Source of the DNA: Camillea tinctor
Taxonomy: Eukaryota; Ascomycota; Sordariomycetes; Xylariales; Xylariaceae
Direction of reading: 5' to 3'
Length of the DNA: 64,000 nt
NCBI GenBank assembly: GCA_022578605.1
Contig: MU394074.1
Location: 496,001-560,000, forward strand
Part shown: positions 23,825 to 37,659 of the stretch, in pieces
Numbering within the stretch: the first letter of the stretch is position 1
Layout: each line of letters starts with the position of its first letter
The notes under the pieces: model-generated
The model's database searches: none
What the model saw: only the letters and a program-made list of their open reading frames with translations
Told to the model about the DNA's origin: nothing
Translations under genes and position numbers: made by a program

Positions 23825-25774
23825 ATGGCATCCTCCCCAGACTTATCGGCTGCAGCGCCCAGCGACCTTTTCCTTAGGGCAGCCAAGGCATCGGCAGCAA
23901 AGGCTCGTGATAAAACCAATACAGATGTCACGACTCAGTATGCAGCGGCTCTCAGCGGTCTCATCGGAATATTCATTTTGGCACATTGGATAAGATTCAT
24001 TGTTATTCGCTTTCACCTATCCCAGAAACGATCAGTACTGTTATACCCCTTTATTGCCTTGTCAAGGTAAGTACCAAGCAAACCTCGGAAAAAAAGAAGA
24101 AAATCCCACTAATAGTATGATATGGTAGGGCCGTGAGACGAGTATTTATACGGGAACTTCCTGGGTTCACATCTGTTGGTCATGCGATTTTGGTGGCCGT
24201 GTATGTCGCTCTGAACGGAACATTTTGCTTCTACAATCTGGATTATTCGAAATACTCCAATCTGGCATCACGTTTAGGATGGTACACAAAACCTCTAATA
24301 CTCCTTTTGGTGGAACTCTACTGACATTTCAACGTAGGGTGGCTACAGGAAACATGACCTTTGTGGTTTTCCTGGCCTTGAAAAATACACCTCTCGCGTT
24401 CCTGACTGCCTACTCTTACGAACGACTCAATGTTCTTCATCAGATTGCTGGATACACGACTCTTATACAGGCTATCATACATGGCGTCATGTACTCGGCT
24501 TACTTCTTATCGAATGACAAGATACATGTCCTCCGCGAACAAGTTGGCACTACCGGTATAATACTCGGCTTCGTCCTACTAGCCTCAGTGCTGGCAGGGT
24601 TGTTTCTCAGGAAACCTAACTACGAGCTATTCTACATTATTCATCTGGTACTGTCCGTGGTTGTAATTATCACATTGGGACTTCATCGCCCTAAAAAAAT
24701 TCTTATTGTTTCCGTTCTGATAGCCGCCCTGTGGTTCTCGGATCGGCTTCTACGGCTCGGTCGCTTGGCCTGGAATAGCGTTAACAACGAGGCAAGCATT
24801 TATCCCCTGCCGGACGGCGGAACTCGGATCGTGCTCAAGAAGCCGATTTCTCGAGCGCGGCCCGGCAAACATTGCTATGTCTGGCTTCCACGTATCCGGG
24901 CTTTTGAAACGCACCCGTTTACCATAGCGGCTAGCGAACCGATGGAGTTGATCATCAACACCTACAGCGGCTTTACCAGGGATCTCCACAACTATGCAGC
25001 CAAGAACCCCGGAGCAAGCTTGAAGGTTTCTGTTGAAGGGCCTTATGGTACGAATCCTGACCCCATGAACTATGACAAGATAGTATTGGTGGCCGGTGGA
25101 TCTGGGGCAACTTTCACATTCGGCGTGACCGCGGATATTCTCGGGCGGATGACCCAGGACTCAAAACAGCAGATTGACTTCATATGGGCTGTCCGGGGAC
25201 ATGGTATGTAACGCTTGTCTGCCGGGGAGTTGAGACAGGAACTTATGGTCTGATGCTGATTTTCATCACAGATAACCTAGCATGGTTCACCCAGCATCTG
25301 AATAACTTGCGCACACACATGCACGCCCCCAAGTTTGCCCTAAAGTTACATCTCACCAGGTTACCAGCAGAAACGGCGATTAATACGATTAGCGGTCGCC
25401 CCGCATCCGTCACCTCTGACGAATCTTCATCTAACCAACCTACCGCTGCGTCGGAGAAGGGAATAGGGTCGCCACATGTTAGCTCGCCGACGTCGCCCAG
25501 TGGTCCCCGAGGAGGCTCCGAGAAAGAAGAGCTGGGACAACTAGACCTGCCTTCCGCTATGACGAGCTGCTCGGATTTGCCTATCATTCGCGGCCGTCCT
25601 GACACCGAGATGCTGATCAAGGAAGCGATTAATTCGGTTGGCAAAGACCAGAGGGTTCTCATTGCGGCCTGTGGCCCTGCAGGCTTACTCAAGGTGGTCC
25701 GAAACACTACGGCGGGCTGCATCCGGGTGGATGGGCCCGCGGTCGAACTTCACTGCGAGCAGTTTGGTTGGTGA
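23825..25774 (+). CDS. Ferric-chelate-reductase-like transmembrane flavocytochrome, four exons
   Basis: Exons 23825-24066, 24129-24281, 24338-25203, 25272-25774; 587 residues. Donors GTAAGT, GTACAC, GTATGT; acceptors GGTAG, CGTAG, CACAG; joins restore LSR-AVRR, LGW-VATG and RGH-DNLA. It belongs to the FRE/NOX superfamily, which passes electrons from NADPH through FAD and two hemes across the membrane. Seen: about six hydrophobic segments; two His pairs with 13 intervening residues (LHQIAGYTT...IIH and YIIHLVL...GLH) as heme ligands; FAD motif HPFTIAAS; NADPH-binding VAGGSGATFTFG; and a C-terminal CGP. A Ser/Pro-rich insertion of about 70 residues separates the NADPH-binding halves. No signal peptide seen. 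Role in iron or copper uptake at the plasma membrane is inferred from the family. TATA-like GATATAAAG lies about 120 bp upstream. Confidence 0.95.
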
Positions 25775-27879
25775 TTGAGAGGAAAGAGAAGACACCCTGT
25801 GTTATGCTATTCCGTAACAGGAACTACGTACATGCTTGCAGTTTCGGTTTGTTGTATGGATCGACTAAGCTTTTTGGACATGCTATCCTAGGATCCCTTC
25901 GGAGACTAGGTAGACGATCTCCACTTGATTAGATTATCTGATTATCTGATTATGTATGAGAAGAAGGGGAGGATTGTGGGGACTGAGTCCACGATGTTGA
26001 CTAAGTGGTCTAGACGCCCCCCTTACATGTACGACTGACGAACTAATGGTGCACCACACACGAAAATGGCAAATAGAAATGAAAAAATCTTTCTGATAAA
26101 TGTCTACAATATTCTTTTTTAATCACTGTTTAGAACAACATTTACGTAACAACTGGTCTGGCCTACGTATAGGTTATGAATTATCGGAGAGCTCCCGACG
26201 ACTGGGATTTATTCGGATAGATCTATACCAAGTAACGTGGTATACAGACCTTGTTTGGTGGATATGATGTTAAGAATGTCTCGTTAGCAAACTAAAGACT
26301 TAGATCACGACCAGCCAAGCTTTTTTCATGCCACCTTAAACTTAAGATATGCGTCTCAGTTAGGGTAGCCTCAGACTATCATAGATGGCGAATAAGGTTG
26401 ATGTCATCAGACAGTTATCTATAGAGGCTGGTTAGAGTCGAAAGTTCACCCAGTCCAAACTTGACTCAACATGTCAGCCAAACAGCTTAAGAGTTTGCTT
26501 GATGACGACAGCCTCCATGACAGAGCCCAACATTAAGGTCCCGCTTGCATCATATGATCTTCGACTTGAAGGTTCTTAGGAGCTTTGGTTTTCACGGAGA
26601 TAAATCCCCGCATAACGAGCTTCGGAAAAGCTGGGCTCCCACGAGCCGATATAGGCCTATGATTCCAGGCCTAGACCGAAGCTACAAACGACGAAGATCG
26701 GTGCTCGCGAACGACCCTCACCTTGGCAGACGTTGATGCTCACACATGCAAGGCCATATTTCTAGTGTTAGACTGAAATTTTCCGTCCCCATTACTTTTT
26801 TTTCTTCAGTGGACTGAGATTCGTGACCAACAAGCGTCAAATCATTAGAGACCAGGCGATGAGATATTTTCGAAGAAAGCTTAGTGGTTTCCAAAGCCGG
26901 CTCTTGTCCACCCGTTCGCTTCCTGGTTTGGGGTTAGTTGCTTGAAAAACGTTGATATCTTCTAGCAATGGTGGGAGAAAAATAGATGTATTAGATGTAA
27001 TGATGATGGTTTTGTTAGGTATCTGGACTGTGTGTGAATCCCATTTATACCCTTAGGGTGCTTGTAACACCTTCCCTCGCTAACCCCATCAGCTGTGGGA
27101 ACTAGTTACGATACTCCAACGGGGGTCCCCGGCGGGAATACTACACTAGTAGACTCACACCCCCGTGATTCGGAGATATAAGGCTTGAGGCGAGTATGGC
27201 CTACCGCCGGTGGTGATGGAAACCTTGAATGGGTATTCATATCGCTTATTAGGAAAGAACGGCACAGTTTTTTTAATATCAAGTTGTCAACATACAGCTT
27301 GGCGGCCGGGGGTTGGCGTGATATGGAGACCAAAAGATATATAATCAGTACATACTGTCTACTAGTTGAAGTGAAGAGCCAGTTGTTGAGTTGTAATTTG
27401 GCTGCTTTTTCAAGAGCAATGGCACTATCTCTAGACAAAATTATTAGTACGCATGATAATATTCCTATTGAGGAATATGAATCCACGCGAGGTCTTGGCT
27501 CGTAGTATCATCAAGATGACCCCGTTTGAAAGCACTTAATCGATAGTCTAATTTCACTCATTATCCCTGGTCCAATATCTATTTACAAAGAGATATTGTA
27601 AAGGATGTATTGCAACAATCCACACCCTGTATAGAGGGAAAACGTAGTTGTAGTTGTGTGAAAAACTACAGCTAAAGATACACGCTGGCCGGTTCCTATA
27701 CATACAAGTTGTCTCTATAACAACTGGTGACGATTGGCTTCTGGGGTTCCAGAGTTTAGTTCTGAGTTCTCAGCCTTCGAACTTCATCACAAGTGCCATC
27801 CACATTTTCTAAAGCATGAATGATTCAGGACTTGTAATTAAGTAAAGATAATCTAGGAGATAATGCTGGTATTCACGAT

Positions 27880-28140
27880 GTGTATAGACCCACCATCAAC
27901 GGTACTCACTTGGTGTTAATGGACAAGTTTAAACCCAAGATTTGCGTTGAAAACATCACAAGATGTCCCTGTAAAAAGTATACAGAGAGTTATTTTGTAA
28001 TCAACAAATTAGATACAAAAAATGGCCCACGTGAACCCATACATATTTTCACAACTAGTGAAGCAAGAACTTGGGTAATTTCGTTGGTTGTTCTATGAAA
28101 ACCGGAGTTACAACTATTTGCGATAGCATGTGATACATAT
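27880..28140. repeat. Weak repeat pair, member A
   Basis: Shares scattered blocks in the same order with 45165-45430: GGTACTYACT, AAATGG, GGTAA..CGT, TGAAAACC, ACTANTTGCGATA and a following ACAC..TTTGTT. Gaps are needed and identity is modest, so this is a tentative call. Confidence 0.3.
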
Positions 28141-30769
28141 ACACACTCTATTTGTTCATGGTGAGATACATAATTCTAAGCACCTGATGATTTATCATTC
28201 TTGATAGCTTTTCTTAGACTTTAGGTCAAACCAGGACGGAAAGTATCGAGGTTTGTCTAGACCCTTAGGATGAGGGTTTGAGTTATAAATTCAATATGCT
28301 TGAATCTTTAACTTCAAGAAGTTTCAAATAAGACAGTATATCATTCATAGGTAGTGTTGTGGGGACTAGTAGAACAAGGAACTAGTACTGAAATGTATAC
28401 ATACCTATATTGCGTCAGTTTGGTAATAAAATTTATTTTGCCCCTTTCTCCCTAGGAAGCAGACAGTTATTTATGAAATAAAAAGACCGATACCCTCCTT
28501 TGCTTGGTCGATATATGCGTTTGCCTTCATATTAAACGGTTTGAGCGTTATGTGCCCTAAATGAGGGACTGTAGGTAATTCGAAGGTAGTTGTGCGGGTC
28601 TGTAGTGTGTAATCGCCTACGTAGGTTAGTTAAATAGCCAGTGATAATTCATTATAATGCATTTAATAGAGTACTATTTCCCTTCTCATCTGCTGTTAAA
28701 ACTAGTGATACTCCTTCGGTATTTGCTAGTGAATCTCTGGATCAAAATACAGGAAATTTTGTGTCATAGAAGTGGTCGAGGCTAAGGCCTATGTGATACC
28801 ACCTTGATCAGATTTTTCGAACCTGCTTGGTGGAACTGGGCTGCAAAACAGGTCTAGATATTAAAATCAACATAGAGACGCAATGGCCTGATTTGCAAAA
28901 TGTTGAGTAACCTTTATGAATACTAGTGTGACTTTTCTCATATCCACAAATTTGCAGTTGAACAACACGGTGGGGGAAGTAGGAGCATAGACGCCCTAAA
29001 ATACCATTAACTGAATAAGCAAGTTATATTCTGTGAAAAGAGTTTATGTTATGTATATTTCATTCATATTAGCAAACAAGATTAGTTCGGTTTCTCGGGA
29101 GTTGGACTAATAATAATATGTAGTATGGCCTAGCCTATGTAAAAAATTGTCAGGATTAGCAATTAAATACCCCCTGTTCTTCTCTTGAGCATATATAGAT
29201 AGCTTTTTATACTATATGGTTAGATACCAGATCATCACTGAACCATATGTATTTCCTATCCACTAACCTAAAAAAAAGACCATTATCCCGTTGCCTTGAT
29301 TGCCTCAGCATGGCTCAGGCAGTTGTGATCAAATCTTCAGCATGTTGTCCCAAGCTTGAAAATCAAGCAAGCTCCTCTACAGTACAGTCCTCTATAGCTG
29401 GTGTACCAAGTACCAAATGCAATGTACAGAGGTCTCTGTAACCTATTTGACGATTGTGGAGACAATAGACATATGCCAATTGTCTTTTGACAATTAGCTC
29501 TTATATAGCCGTGACAACGATCTAATATGGGAAAAGCTTCATCATACATTTTGTTTTGATACTAGGTATATTTATATTAGATCATTTAAAGTACAAGATG
29601 GAAAGTAGCGTCTAATTAACGGCAAGAGAGGACGGTTAGAAGTTTTCCCATGCCCATCAAGATTGTTATAATTCTTTTCAACCCCAGCCACAATCTCCCA
29701 TTGGCATGAAGCGAGGATTCCCTAAGGTTTCTTAGCCGACGTCATGTAACGCTTTCATATTAGGTTTGATCTCATAACTAAGTTGATTAGGGGTGTGCGG
29801 TAAACATTTATGCACTCAGAATTCGTAATAAACTATTTTATCCGTCATCATAACGCCACTCAATGCCGAGAAACAGACAGAACCAGAGCCTAGAAGATGG
29901 GGAAAACACCATAACCCTCTATCTTGATTAGCGGGAATGACATAACTCTGTCTCTTTCCCATATGATGGAAAAGGCAGTTATTGATAAATCTCACTTCTC
30001 AGTTTGAGAGATACATGTCACTTAAAGAATAAAATGATGTCTTAGCCTTATCCTTTCAGAAGGTATAGCTTATGTCAGGGGTTAGGAATGAACAGAGAAG
30101 GTTCTTGTATATAAGTATCAGTGACATTTGTAGTTGTAACTTAAGGTTCCCACATAATAACATAGGTTAAATATTGCTTTTCTTAGTCCCTAGTGATAAT
30201 CTTTGTACTTACTAGAGAATCGTAAAGGAAATAGGTAATTGACATATATGCTGGAGTATTCCTCCTTACATTGGAAACATGTCCCTCTAACTTGGTATCC
30301 AAATAAGGTTGTGAGGCTGCTTAATTAGGTGAACATCTAACTCTAGATGATGGGAAGACCTGTCTGTCACGGACTATATATGAGCTAATAGCCACAGGCT
30401 ATTAGCGTTCACTTTTTAACTTGACACTGTCCCTTATATACATGTAACTGCAGATACGTCTTGTACCTGTACCTTGACAGATACCCCTTATCACCTACCC
30501 CAGCACCCAGAATATAGTAGCAAGATACAAGCTATACTGTATTATCCTCTACCAATTTCTACCACTAGGATATATGGCTAATATTGTACTGAATATGAAA
30601 CACCTCATCGTCTTGAGTCGTCAAAGTCCTCATCATAAGTCAATGCATCTAGATCCTCGGGCTCTAACTGATGACTACCATCCATCTACGACTCCCAACC
30701 ATCGTGCTGATTTAAGGTGAATAGTAAAACAAAGGTTCTATTAATATAAACACAACGCAACTGGAAGTG

Positions 30770-30900
30770 TCATCATGTGAAACCCAAGATAGAGGGAAAT
30801 GTTGCGGTTATTGCTCAAAGAAGTAAGCTACTTAGGTGGCTAAACAGAGCAGTGTGGCTTGTTCATATGTAAACAGCTGTGTCTTGTTTCCTAAAATAAG
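30770..30900. repeat. Interspersed repeat, copy 2 (AT-shifted)
   Basis: Core 30822-30878 pairs with 15735-15791. Of 17 differences in 57 bases, 13 are transitions; in 9 positions copy 1 has C or G where this copy has T or A, against 4 the other way. That bias fits repeat-induced point mutation but also ordinary AT drift. Confidence 0.55.
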
Positions 30901-33900
30901 TTCAGCTATTCTACCCCTCACGGGAAATGACTGAAAGCGGAATAAAAAGGCTAACCCTTGATAATGAATCCTATTTCTATAAAGTTGTCGTACTCGATAT
31001 ATTATACACTAGTTACTAGTTCTAATAACCTCTACACCAGTAGGGAGCGAAGGAATTATTATCTCAACATACTCAAACTTGAATGGATATATGATCGCAT
31101 CGTAAAGTACTTTGGAAGCATTAAGTCTATGGTGTTTATGACATCCCGGTCCTCTTTTCGTTTCATTGTTGATATGTTATAGGCTATATTTCTTATAGAT
31201 ATTTACTTCTGCCTTTTTACTTGATGCTGAGTGAAGCGCTATCAATGTAACCCAGTTTAGTTCATTATCAATAAAGCATATAATATCTTTGAGCACTTAG
31301 AAGGACAGAAAGAGGTGAATATAGATTTTAATAAGGAAGTAGAACCGCATATTAGGGGCAGCTATGAAAGAGTTTAAGATGGTTAAGCGCTTATAAATAG
31401 GTATATGAATTTTACTGTTGGAAATGCTAGTACTCCTGAACTACGCCAATGGCTACTGTTTCTCTAGTATGCTAGCTTGACTATAGAAGAACGAAACCTT
31501 TTGTTTTCCCGAGTCTAGAGTATTATATAATATAACTTGGTGTAGTTTCATATACAACCTTGGATTTCCATGTGCGGTACATCGTAGTAGCACCCGCATC
31601 GATGCACGTGCATGTGACTATTTGGCCTTATACCGAATAATGAATAATAAGACATACATCATTGGCCGCTCTGGTGTATCCTGGCCTTTTGATGCTTTGG
31701 ATTCCCGGTGGTTGTTGTTAGTTGCAGAGATCGTTTGGGTGGAATTACAGGCATTCGCGAGACGTTTATACGCACGTGTGCATATTTGTTTCTGCAAGAC
31801 CACATTTAATGACGGGTCTCCTTCCAAAATCCAGCACTTTCTATACCTATGTGTTGATGATTCTTCGCGGGAGGTCTCTTATTGAAACCGTTAATTATCA
31901 TTGTATACCACTGCTATAATACTATCATTAAAGTATTTAGTCGCTAAATGAACCAATGTGAAGCAGATAACTCAATATGATACCAGTCATCTTCTATAGC
32001 GAGAGGGTTACAAGAGCTTCCGCATCGTCATAATTACCATCTATGCCAGGCGGTGTTATTCTGAATAACGATTCCTCTCATTCCGAAAGAATATAGTTGA
32101 CCCTAGAGTCAATATCCTTAAGCCAAATCTCTTGAAAATGGTTTCTTGCCATTTTGGTGCCAAAGATACCAACCGTGCGGAACAGTAGACAGTGAGCAAT
32201 GCGTGGAAGTGTTCGGCCTGTATACGGCCCTTTTAGCACACATGGCTGCGACTGCAACGGTGAGTCACTATCGTTTGAACATCGTTGTGTATCCATGTAG
32301 TATTTGGCGTGGGACTATACATATCACCAGGTCAATTCTCGATTATAGGCACTTCTACCTGACCGACAAAGTTAGCGGCCAGGTGAATTTTAAAAGATGA
32401 TAGCCCATTTCACGCTGATTCCGCTACTTCAGTATGTGCAACAGAGTATTCGATCAACCATGACACAAATATGGGCGTTCTCTGCTGTGATACAATACTA
32501 ACACTTCTAATCTAAGCAATTCAACATTCAACGACATTGGTGAAACATAAATGGCGACTCATTCATAGCCTTGCTCTCGCAGCTCGGGGGATCATATGAC
32601 ATGTATTCAACAGGCTTTGCACGGGCTAACAGGAACAACGATCAGCCCAGAGTTGAAAATCGCGCAGCTGTCTTTCGGGGCTAGATTCCAGCCCCAAACG
32701 ATCTACGACTGTCAACCTCTAACTGGGACAACGATCTGCACGGGATAGCGACAAGGGGGTGTGAACAGGTTCGGATTGGTGGTGTGACTTTTACGGTTCC
32801 TGCTTCCGAAAGCGATGACCCCGGACTCTAGGAAGGTTTCCTACTTTTCCTACCAAAAATATTTCAAGCGTAGCCGAACGTGCTTTGCGAACGGCCCGCC
32901 ATCCCGTGTGCAGCTTAGCTTTGCTTGGCCTTCCCCGTCCGACTCCGTTCTTGGGACAAGTATGTTGACTCTAACCTGAGGGAGGTTGAAGGGCCGTTTG
33001 TTGACTACATTTCCGCAAGTTAGCCGGACTAGCACTAGACAGTCAGCTTGCAGAGTTGGGCGTCTGGCACTCCATTGACTTGGCGGAAAAGCGTATTTTC
33101 CTACGTAAACTTGGTGCGAAAGTACGACGCTAGATGCCTTCGAGAAGCAAGATACGTCGTATTTGTCGGCAGAAAGGGGATGGGGCCAAGAGGTTGGGGT
33201 AAAGTACCAACTTGGCCGAGACTTTGGAACCACCGCCCTCCCCTTGCATCAGCCCAGCGGCGATACTTCTCTTATAAGTAAAAAATGGCCACTACTGCCC
33301 GCTACAACTTGGACCGCGACGGCATCTATCGGGTTCAGTCTCGCATTGCATCACGAGCTCTGTCAGACCTCGTGGGTAACCGGTATACGTAATTTATGGC
33401 GTTTTCTATTTCTGTCATAGAAGGCCCGTGCTAGACGGATGATAAATAGGCAGAGACGACTCCATGCAAGTGATGAAGAGGCACGCAGCGTTGGTAGCGA
33501 ATGAGAAACCGTGGCGTTAAATGAAAGGGTGTTGTAGCCAGATCCCCCCCAAAAAGGCAAAACAAATACTACCGAGGCACACCCATCGCTTCTCTAAACC
33601 CCGGCTTTCTTGGCTTGCAGTGCAGCAGTAAGCTAGAATCTTTCTCCCCTAATAAGGTGACCGCTGTTGTGGCCTCTGCAAGGCGGAAAAGCGATGGTTC
33701 CGACTACATACCTACTTACATACAAACCTATACTCAATAGAGCTTGACTATGGGGAGAAGCAGATAGCACCTGGTCGGTGGACCCTATTTAACAAGCGAC
33801 GTTGTATGCCAAGGACGATCATACAAGGGAATCAGTAGGGAAGATCGTATCTACTAATCAGTCCTCCCCCCGGATCGTGCAATAAGGCAGGTCGTCGATA

Positions 33901-34707
33901 AGTTTTGAAGATCTCATCGTAAGAGTTACTCGCGTGAGAAGATAACAGCAAAGGAGGGCCAATGCAGTGCGTTGCCACTATACTTGATGAAGACACCAAA
34001 ACACCACGCTGTTACAAAGAAAATAATAGGGGAAGGGGTGTTGCTTAGAAACTGCTTACTATAGTATATATATTCGATACACTACAATACATCTCTTAGT
34101 TAAGCGGCCGGGACCGACAACTTGTGCAAGGTCCTTCGGCACGTAGTAAATGTGCATTAACGATTGTGATGGAATACCTGCTCCATGTCACTGGTATGGT
34201 ACCTATATGCCATTAAATATAATCCAGAGAACATGCCCGGACACGCATCCATATACGAGGGGACATTTTCAAAAATTACCCTCGTCTCACTCCACAAGCA
34301 ACATGGATTCCCAGAAGTCCTTAGAGCTATGATCGTCATCGACCCTGCTCTAGCGTCATATTTTTATCTCGCTTTCTCTTTTAATTCGCTCTGAAACCCG
34401 ATACGTATCGCACAATGTTCCCCGGGATTTATCGTGCCCTTCTCACCCTGATAGTTCCCCCCATGCGAAAACAGCGAAGTCGCTAGGATCCAAACCAAAA
34501 AAAAAGGGGGAAGAAAAAGGTCGAGACTCCAAAATCCCAGAAATGTGGTTTATGCTGTCCTGTGTACGCCTGTGCTCTATGAACCGTGGACTGTTGTTAC
34601 ACACTACTTCCCAAAAAGGGGAGTAAGTAAATAAATCATAAAAACAAAATGCCATGCTAAAGAAAGAATCAACAAGATATCGTCACTCATTCAAAGAAAA
34701 AAAAATC

Positions 34708-37659
34708 TTAATTCTGTGCCCCGGCAAGGAAGAAATCGAGCTCATTACCCTGTCCGGTGGCCTGCTCGTTCTCTGCCAGTTGTTCAAGTAGGCTTAAGAA
34801 TGGATCCTTTTCCTCAGGACCTGTCCCGGTACTGCCATTGTGGCTCCCCGCCCCAGGGCTCAGGGCCACGTGGGTCTGTGGTTTGCGATCTTCGTCTCCA
34901 TGCCAGGGGGCGGGAGATGAGAAAGCATTCGTCGGTACAGTTCCGAACATCGGATCAAAGCCAGCAACGCCGATGCCGTTGCTATTATCCGAGTTGGGAC
35001 CTGGCGTCGCGTAATTATAAGCTGGCGAGAAGGGCGACGACGTAAGACCCGATATTTGGTTCTGCTGTGGGGGCGGCAGTGAAAGTCCGGCCGCTGCCGC
35101 CGCCGCTGCTGCAGCATTTGCTGCAGGGTCATCTATCTGTTCTCGTACGTGGCTCACAGCCTGACCAGCTTGATTGCCCAAATGCTCTGCATGGGAGGGG
35201 ATTGAGGTTGGGGTGTGGGTTATAGGGGCTGAATGGGGACCTGCAGAGAAAGAGAAATGCCGAGGCGGACCTCCCGGAGTAGGGAGACCAGATGACATGG
35301 GACCATTACTTGCCCCATTGAATGGTGCTAGATTTCTGACTTCTGGGCGTTTCCGTCCAAGGCTCGTGGTGCTTTTTCGTTTCAAGTTAGGTCGTTCTGG
35401 TACCCCGTTCACACGAGGAGCATAGAGATCGTGTCCTGTGTATGTATCCGTAGCGAAGTCGATAATAACATCCGAAAGACTCAAGTTAGCTACATCGAAA
35501 GTGAAGCTGTGCCCCCCTTGTCCACCTATATTGGCATATCGATCAAAGAAATCTTCCAGGTTGAAGACTGGCGAATAGCGCATTGAACTGTTGGAAAGAC
35601 TCTTGACTAGTTCGGTGTGAGCATTGTAGATATTTTGCAGGGTCTCTCGCTGGTGCTGGACGCTGGCCCAAGCATATCGCAGCTCGCTCAGCTGCTGCAT
35701 CTCTCGGGACAAAAAGTCTGCTGAATGAGTGATGGCGCCCAAGTCTCCGCCCGTTCCCGCTCGGTTATAATGCGCCCCGTGTATATGGACGGTGCCTGCA
35801 GTGCAAATGCAATAGCCCACGAAAGCAGGCCACTCTATCGATGCAGTCTGTTTCCCTAGGTCCACTAGCTCTGTTATTGCGTTCGCATGCAGAAAGCACA
35901 TATTCGTAGCCTCTATTTGCCATGATTGGTGTTGTCCTGTTCCAGCAAGCTCCGCAAGATCGATAGGGAGGAAAGGCCTGTATATTAGACAATGAATCAA
36001 ATGGTAAATAAGCTTGCTGAGTACGAGAATGCTCGAGTCGGGGTGTCCAAATAACGAGTTAAGACTCGAAAATACGTCTTCTGTACCGGAGGCCCAGATA
36101 TCTAGATCCTGTCTGATCTTGGAAAGATTCGAAAGAGTGTGCCAAGGGAAATGCGAGTCCCCTTTGACACCGCCGGCCGCAAGATATCTGTTAGTTATCC
36201 CCAGGATACGACTTATGTCGATAAGCATCCCATTGCTTCCCTGAGGTTTCTTCCCATTCCCTTGTAAATATTGCAGATTCGATTCACTCTGAAAGAATTC
36301 ACCCTCGACTGGTAGGCCCGCTGGATTCGGTGACCAGCATGGGAGACGTAGGAGGATTGTCTTGTCAGCTATCATGCAAGGCCGCTTCGAACCGCAAGCC
36401 ATGAACCTGTCTAATAGGTAACATGTCCAGAAAAGCCGTCTTCTCATTTCGCGCTCGACTGCCGTGATACGGGCGTGCGAATCAATTTCACGATGCATCT
36501 CGAGGGCCATGGCCATACCGACAGCATTTGCTACCCATTTTATTAGTCCGACCAATTAAAAATGGGGAGAGGCCTCTATAATAACACTTACTCATGAGCA
36601 TGTAGGCTTTTTTCCCCTTACCTGCCGCAGTGAATGCTATAACAAGGAGAAGTAGAGTTTGTAGTGCATCGACAGATGGTTCATCTGTGTCGATCTGACT
36701 CCTAGACTTAGATGCATAGTCTTCGCTTAACTTCACCGCAGACTGATAGCCGGCTGGATGAGGTGTATATCTGATAAGGTTTAGTAATTACCATAAATCA
36801 AAAGGGCCAGTGGGAGTATACCGAGCAGCAACGGCGTATATAGCATGCACTAAGAAAGTGGGCAATTGGTTAAGCTGTAGGCGTTGTCGGACTGAAGATT
36901 CGTCGAGTATGTGATAAGGTTTTGCATGGAAACGGTTAAAGTAAGTGTCAAGGAGAGCGTCCGTCGGAACGCCAGAGGAGATTTCACTAGCCACGGGGGA
37001 GTAAATTGCAGACTCTGCCTTAATTTCGGTTGATCTGGTAGTATCTAGAGCTGGACGTTTTGCTTTGGGCTCCGGTGATGATCTAGCGGCAGATGTAGTT
37101 GAGTTTGTGGCTGTCGATACGATAATGGAATCCGAATCATCAGTCGAAGTTGGTGGTGGCTCGTCAGAAGTTGGTGAAGCGTCCAGTTTCTTCTGATCCT
37201 TAAGCTGAGCCTCTAAACCATCCACTCTTTTGAGCAATGCCTCGAGCACATCTGTCTTTGGCCCTCGCTTTTTGGGCACAGCATCTACAAACCAGGAGAG
37301 GGTTCATCAGCAAACGCTGACGATATTGGCACGGGGGATAAACGAAGTTACGCACCATATATGCACGGGCATTGAAAAACCTGACACGCTTCACAGGCCG
37401 GACGTAAGCGATTGCACTTGATCTATAAGTCATAATAATCTGTTAGCTCAACACGAAGGTTTGGGAAGGGTGATTAAGTTTAGCTCTGTAAGTTTTAAAC
37501 ACTTGGACAACCAACCTTACGCTTTCGACATGATTTACAATTCATGGATTCTCGTGGTTCATTGCTCATTCGGCGAGTTGGCAACCGCTCTATGCCAACC
37601 TGTGGCCGTGACATGGTGATGGGATGAACTCCGGGAAGAGGGATCACGCTCATACTCAT
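34708..37659 (-). CDS. Zn2Cys6 fungal transcription factor, five exons
   Basis: Exons (-): 37659-37516, 37422-37356, 37284-36822, 36770-36592, 36530-34708; 891 residues. The zinc cluster is assembled over two introns: C41-x2-C44-x6-C51-x6-C58-x2-C61-x6-C68, with RKRK in the DNA-contacting loop and an extra Cys at 66. A basic linker and a short coiled coil (about 74-103, [15 protein letters not shown]) follow, likely for dimerisation. Residues about 170-560 carry the fungal regulatory middle homology region ([44 protein letters not shown]). The C-terminus is Pro/Ser/Gly-rich with a run of nine Ala and ends in an acidic/hydrophobic [10 protein letters not shown]...ELDFFLAG segment that may activate transcription. 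First in-frame ATG is 37659; a stop lies upstream. Target pathway not evident. Neighbours are distant. Confidence 0.93.

Larger units (their letters stand above)
25775..34707. other. 9-kb AT-rich gene desert
   Basis: No supportable gene. Open frames are short and lack domain features. Very AT-rich at 27500-31600. Contains copy 2 of the interspersed repeat (30770-30900) and one member of a second, weaker repeat pair (about 27880-28140). A promoter for the downstream - strand gene is not expected here, because that gene's 3' end faces this region. Confidence 0.45.

Noticed and set aside
25243..25722. 159-codon - strand frame over the reductase C-terminus
   Set aside because: Antisense shadow of the last reductase exon.
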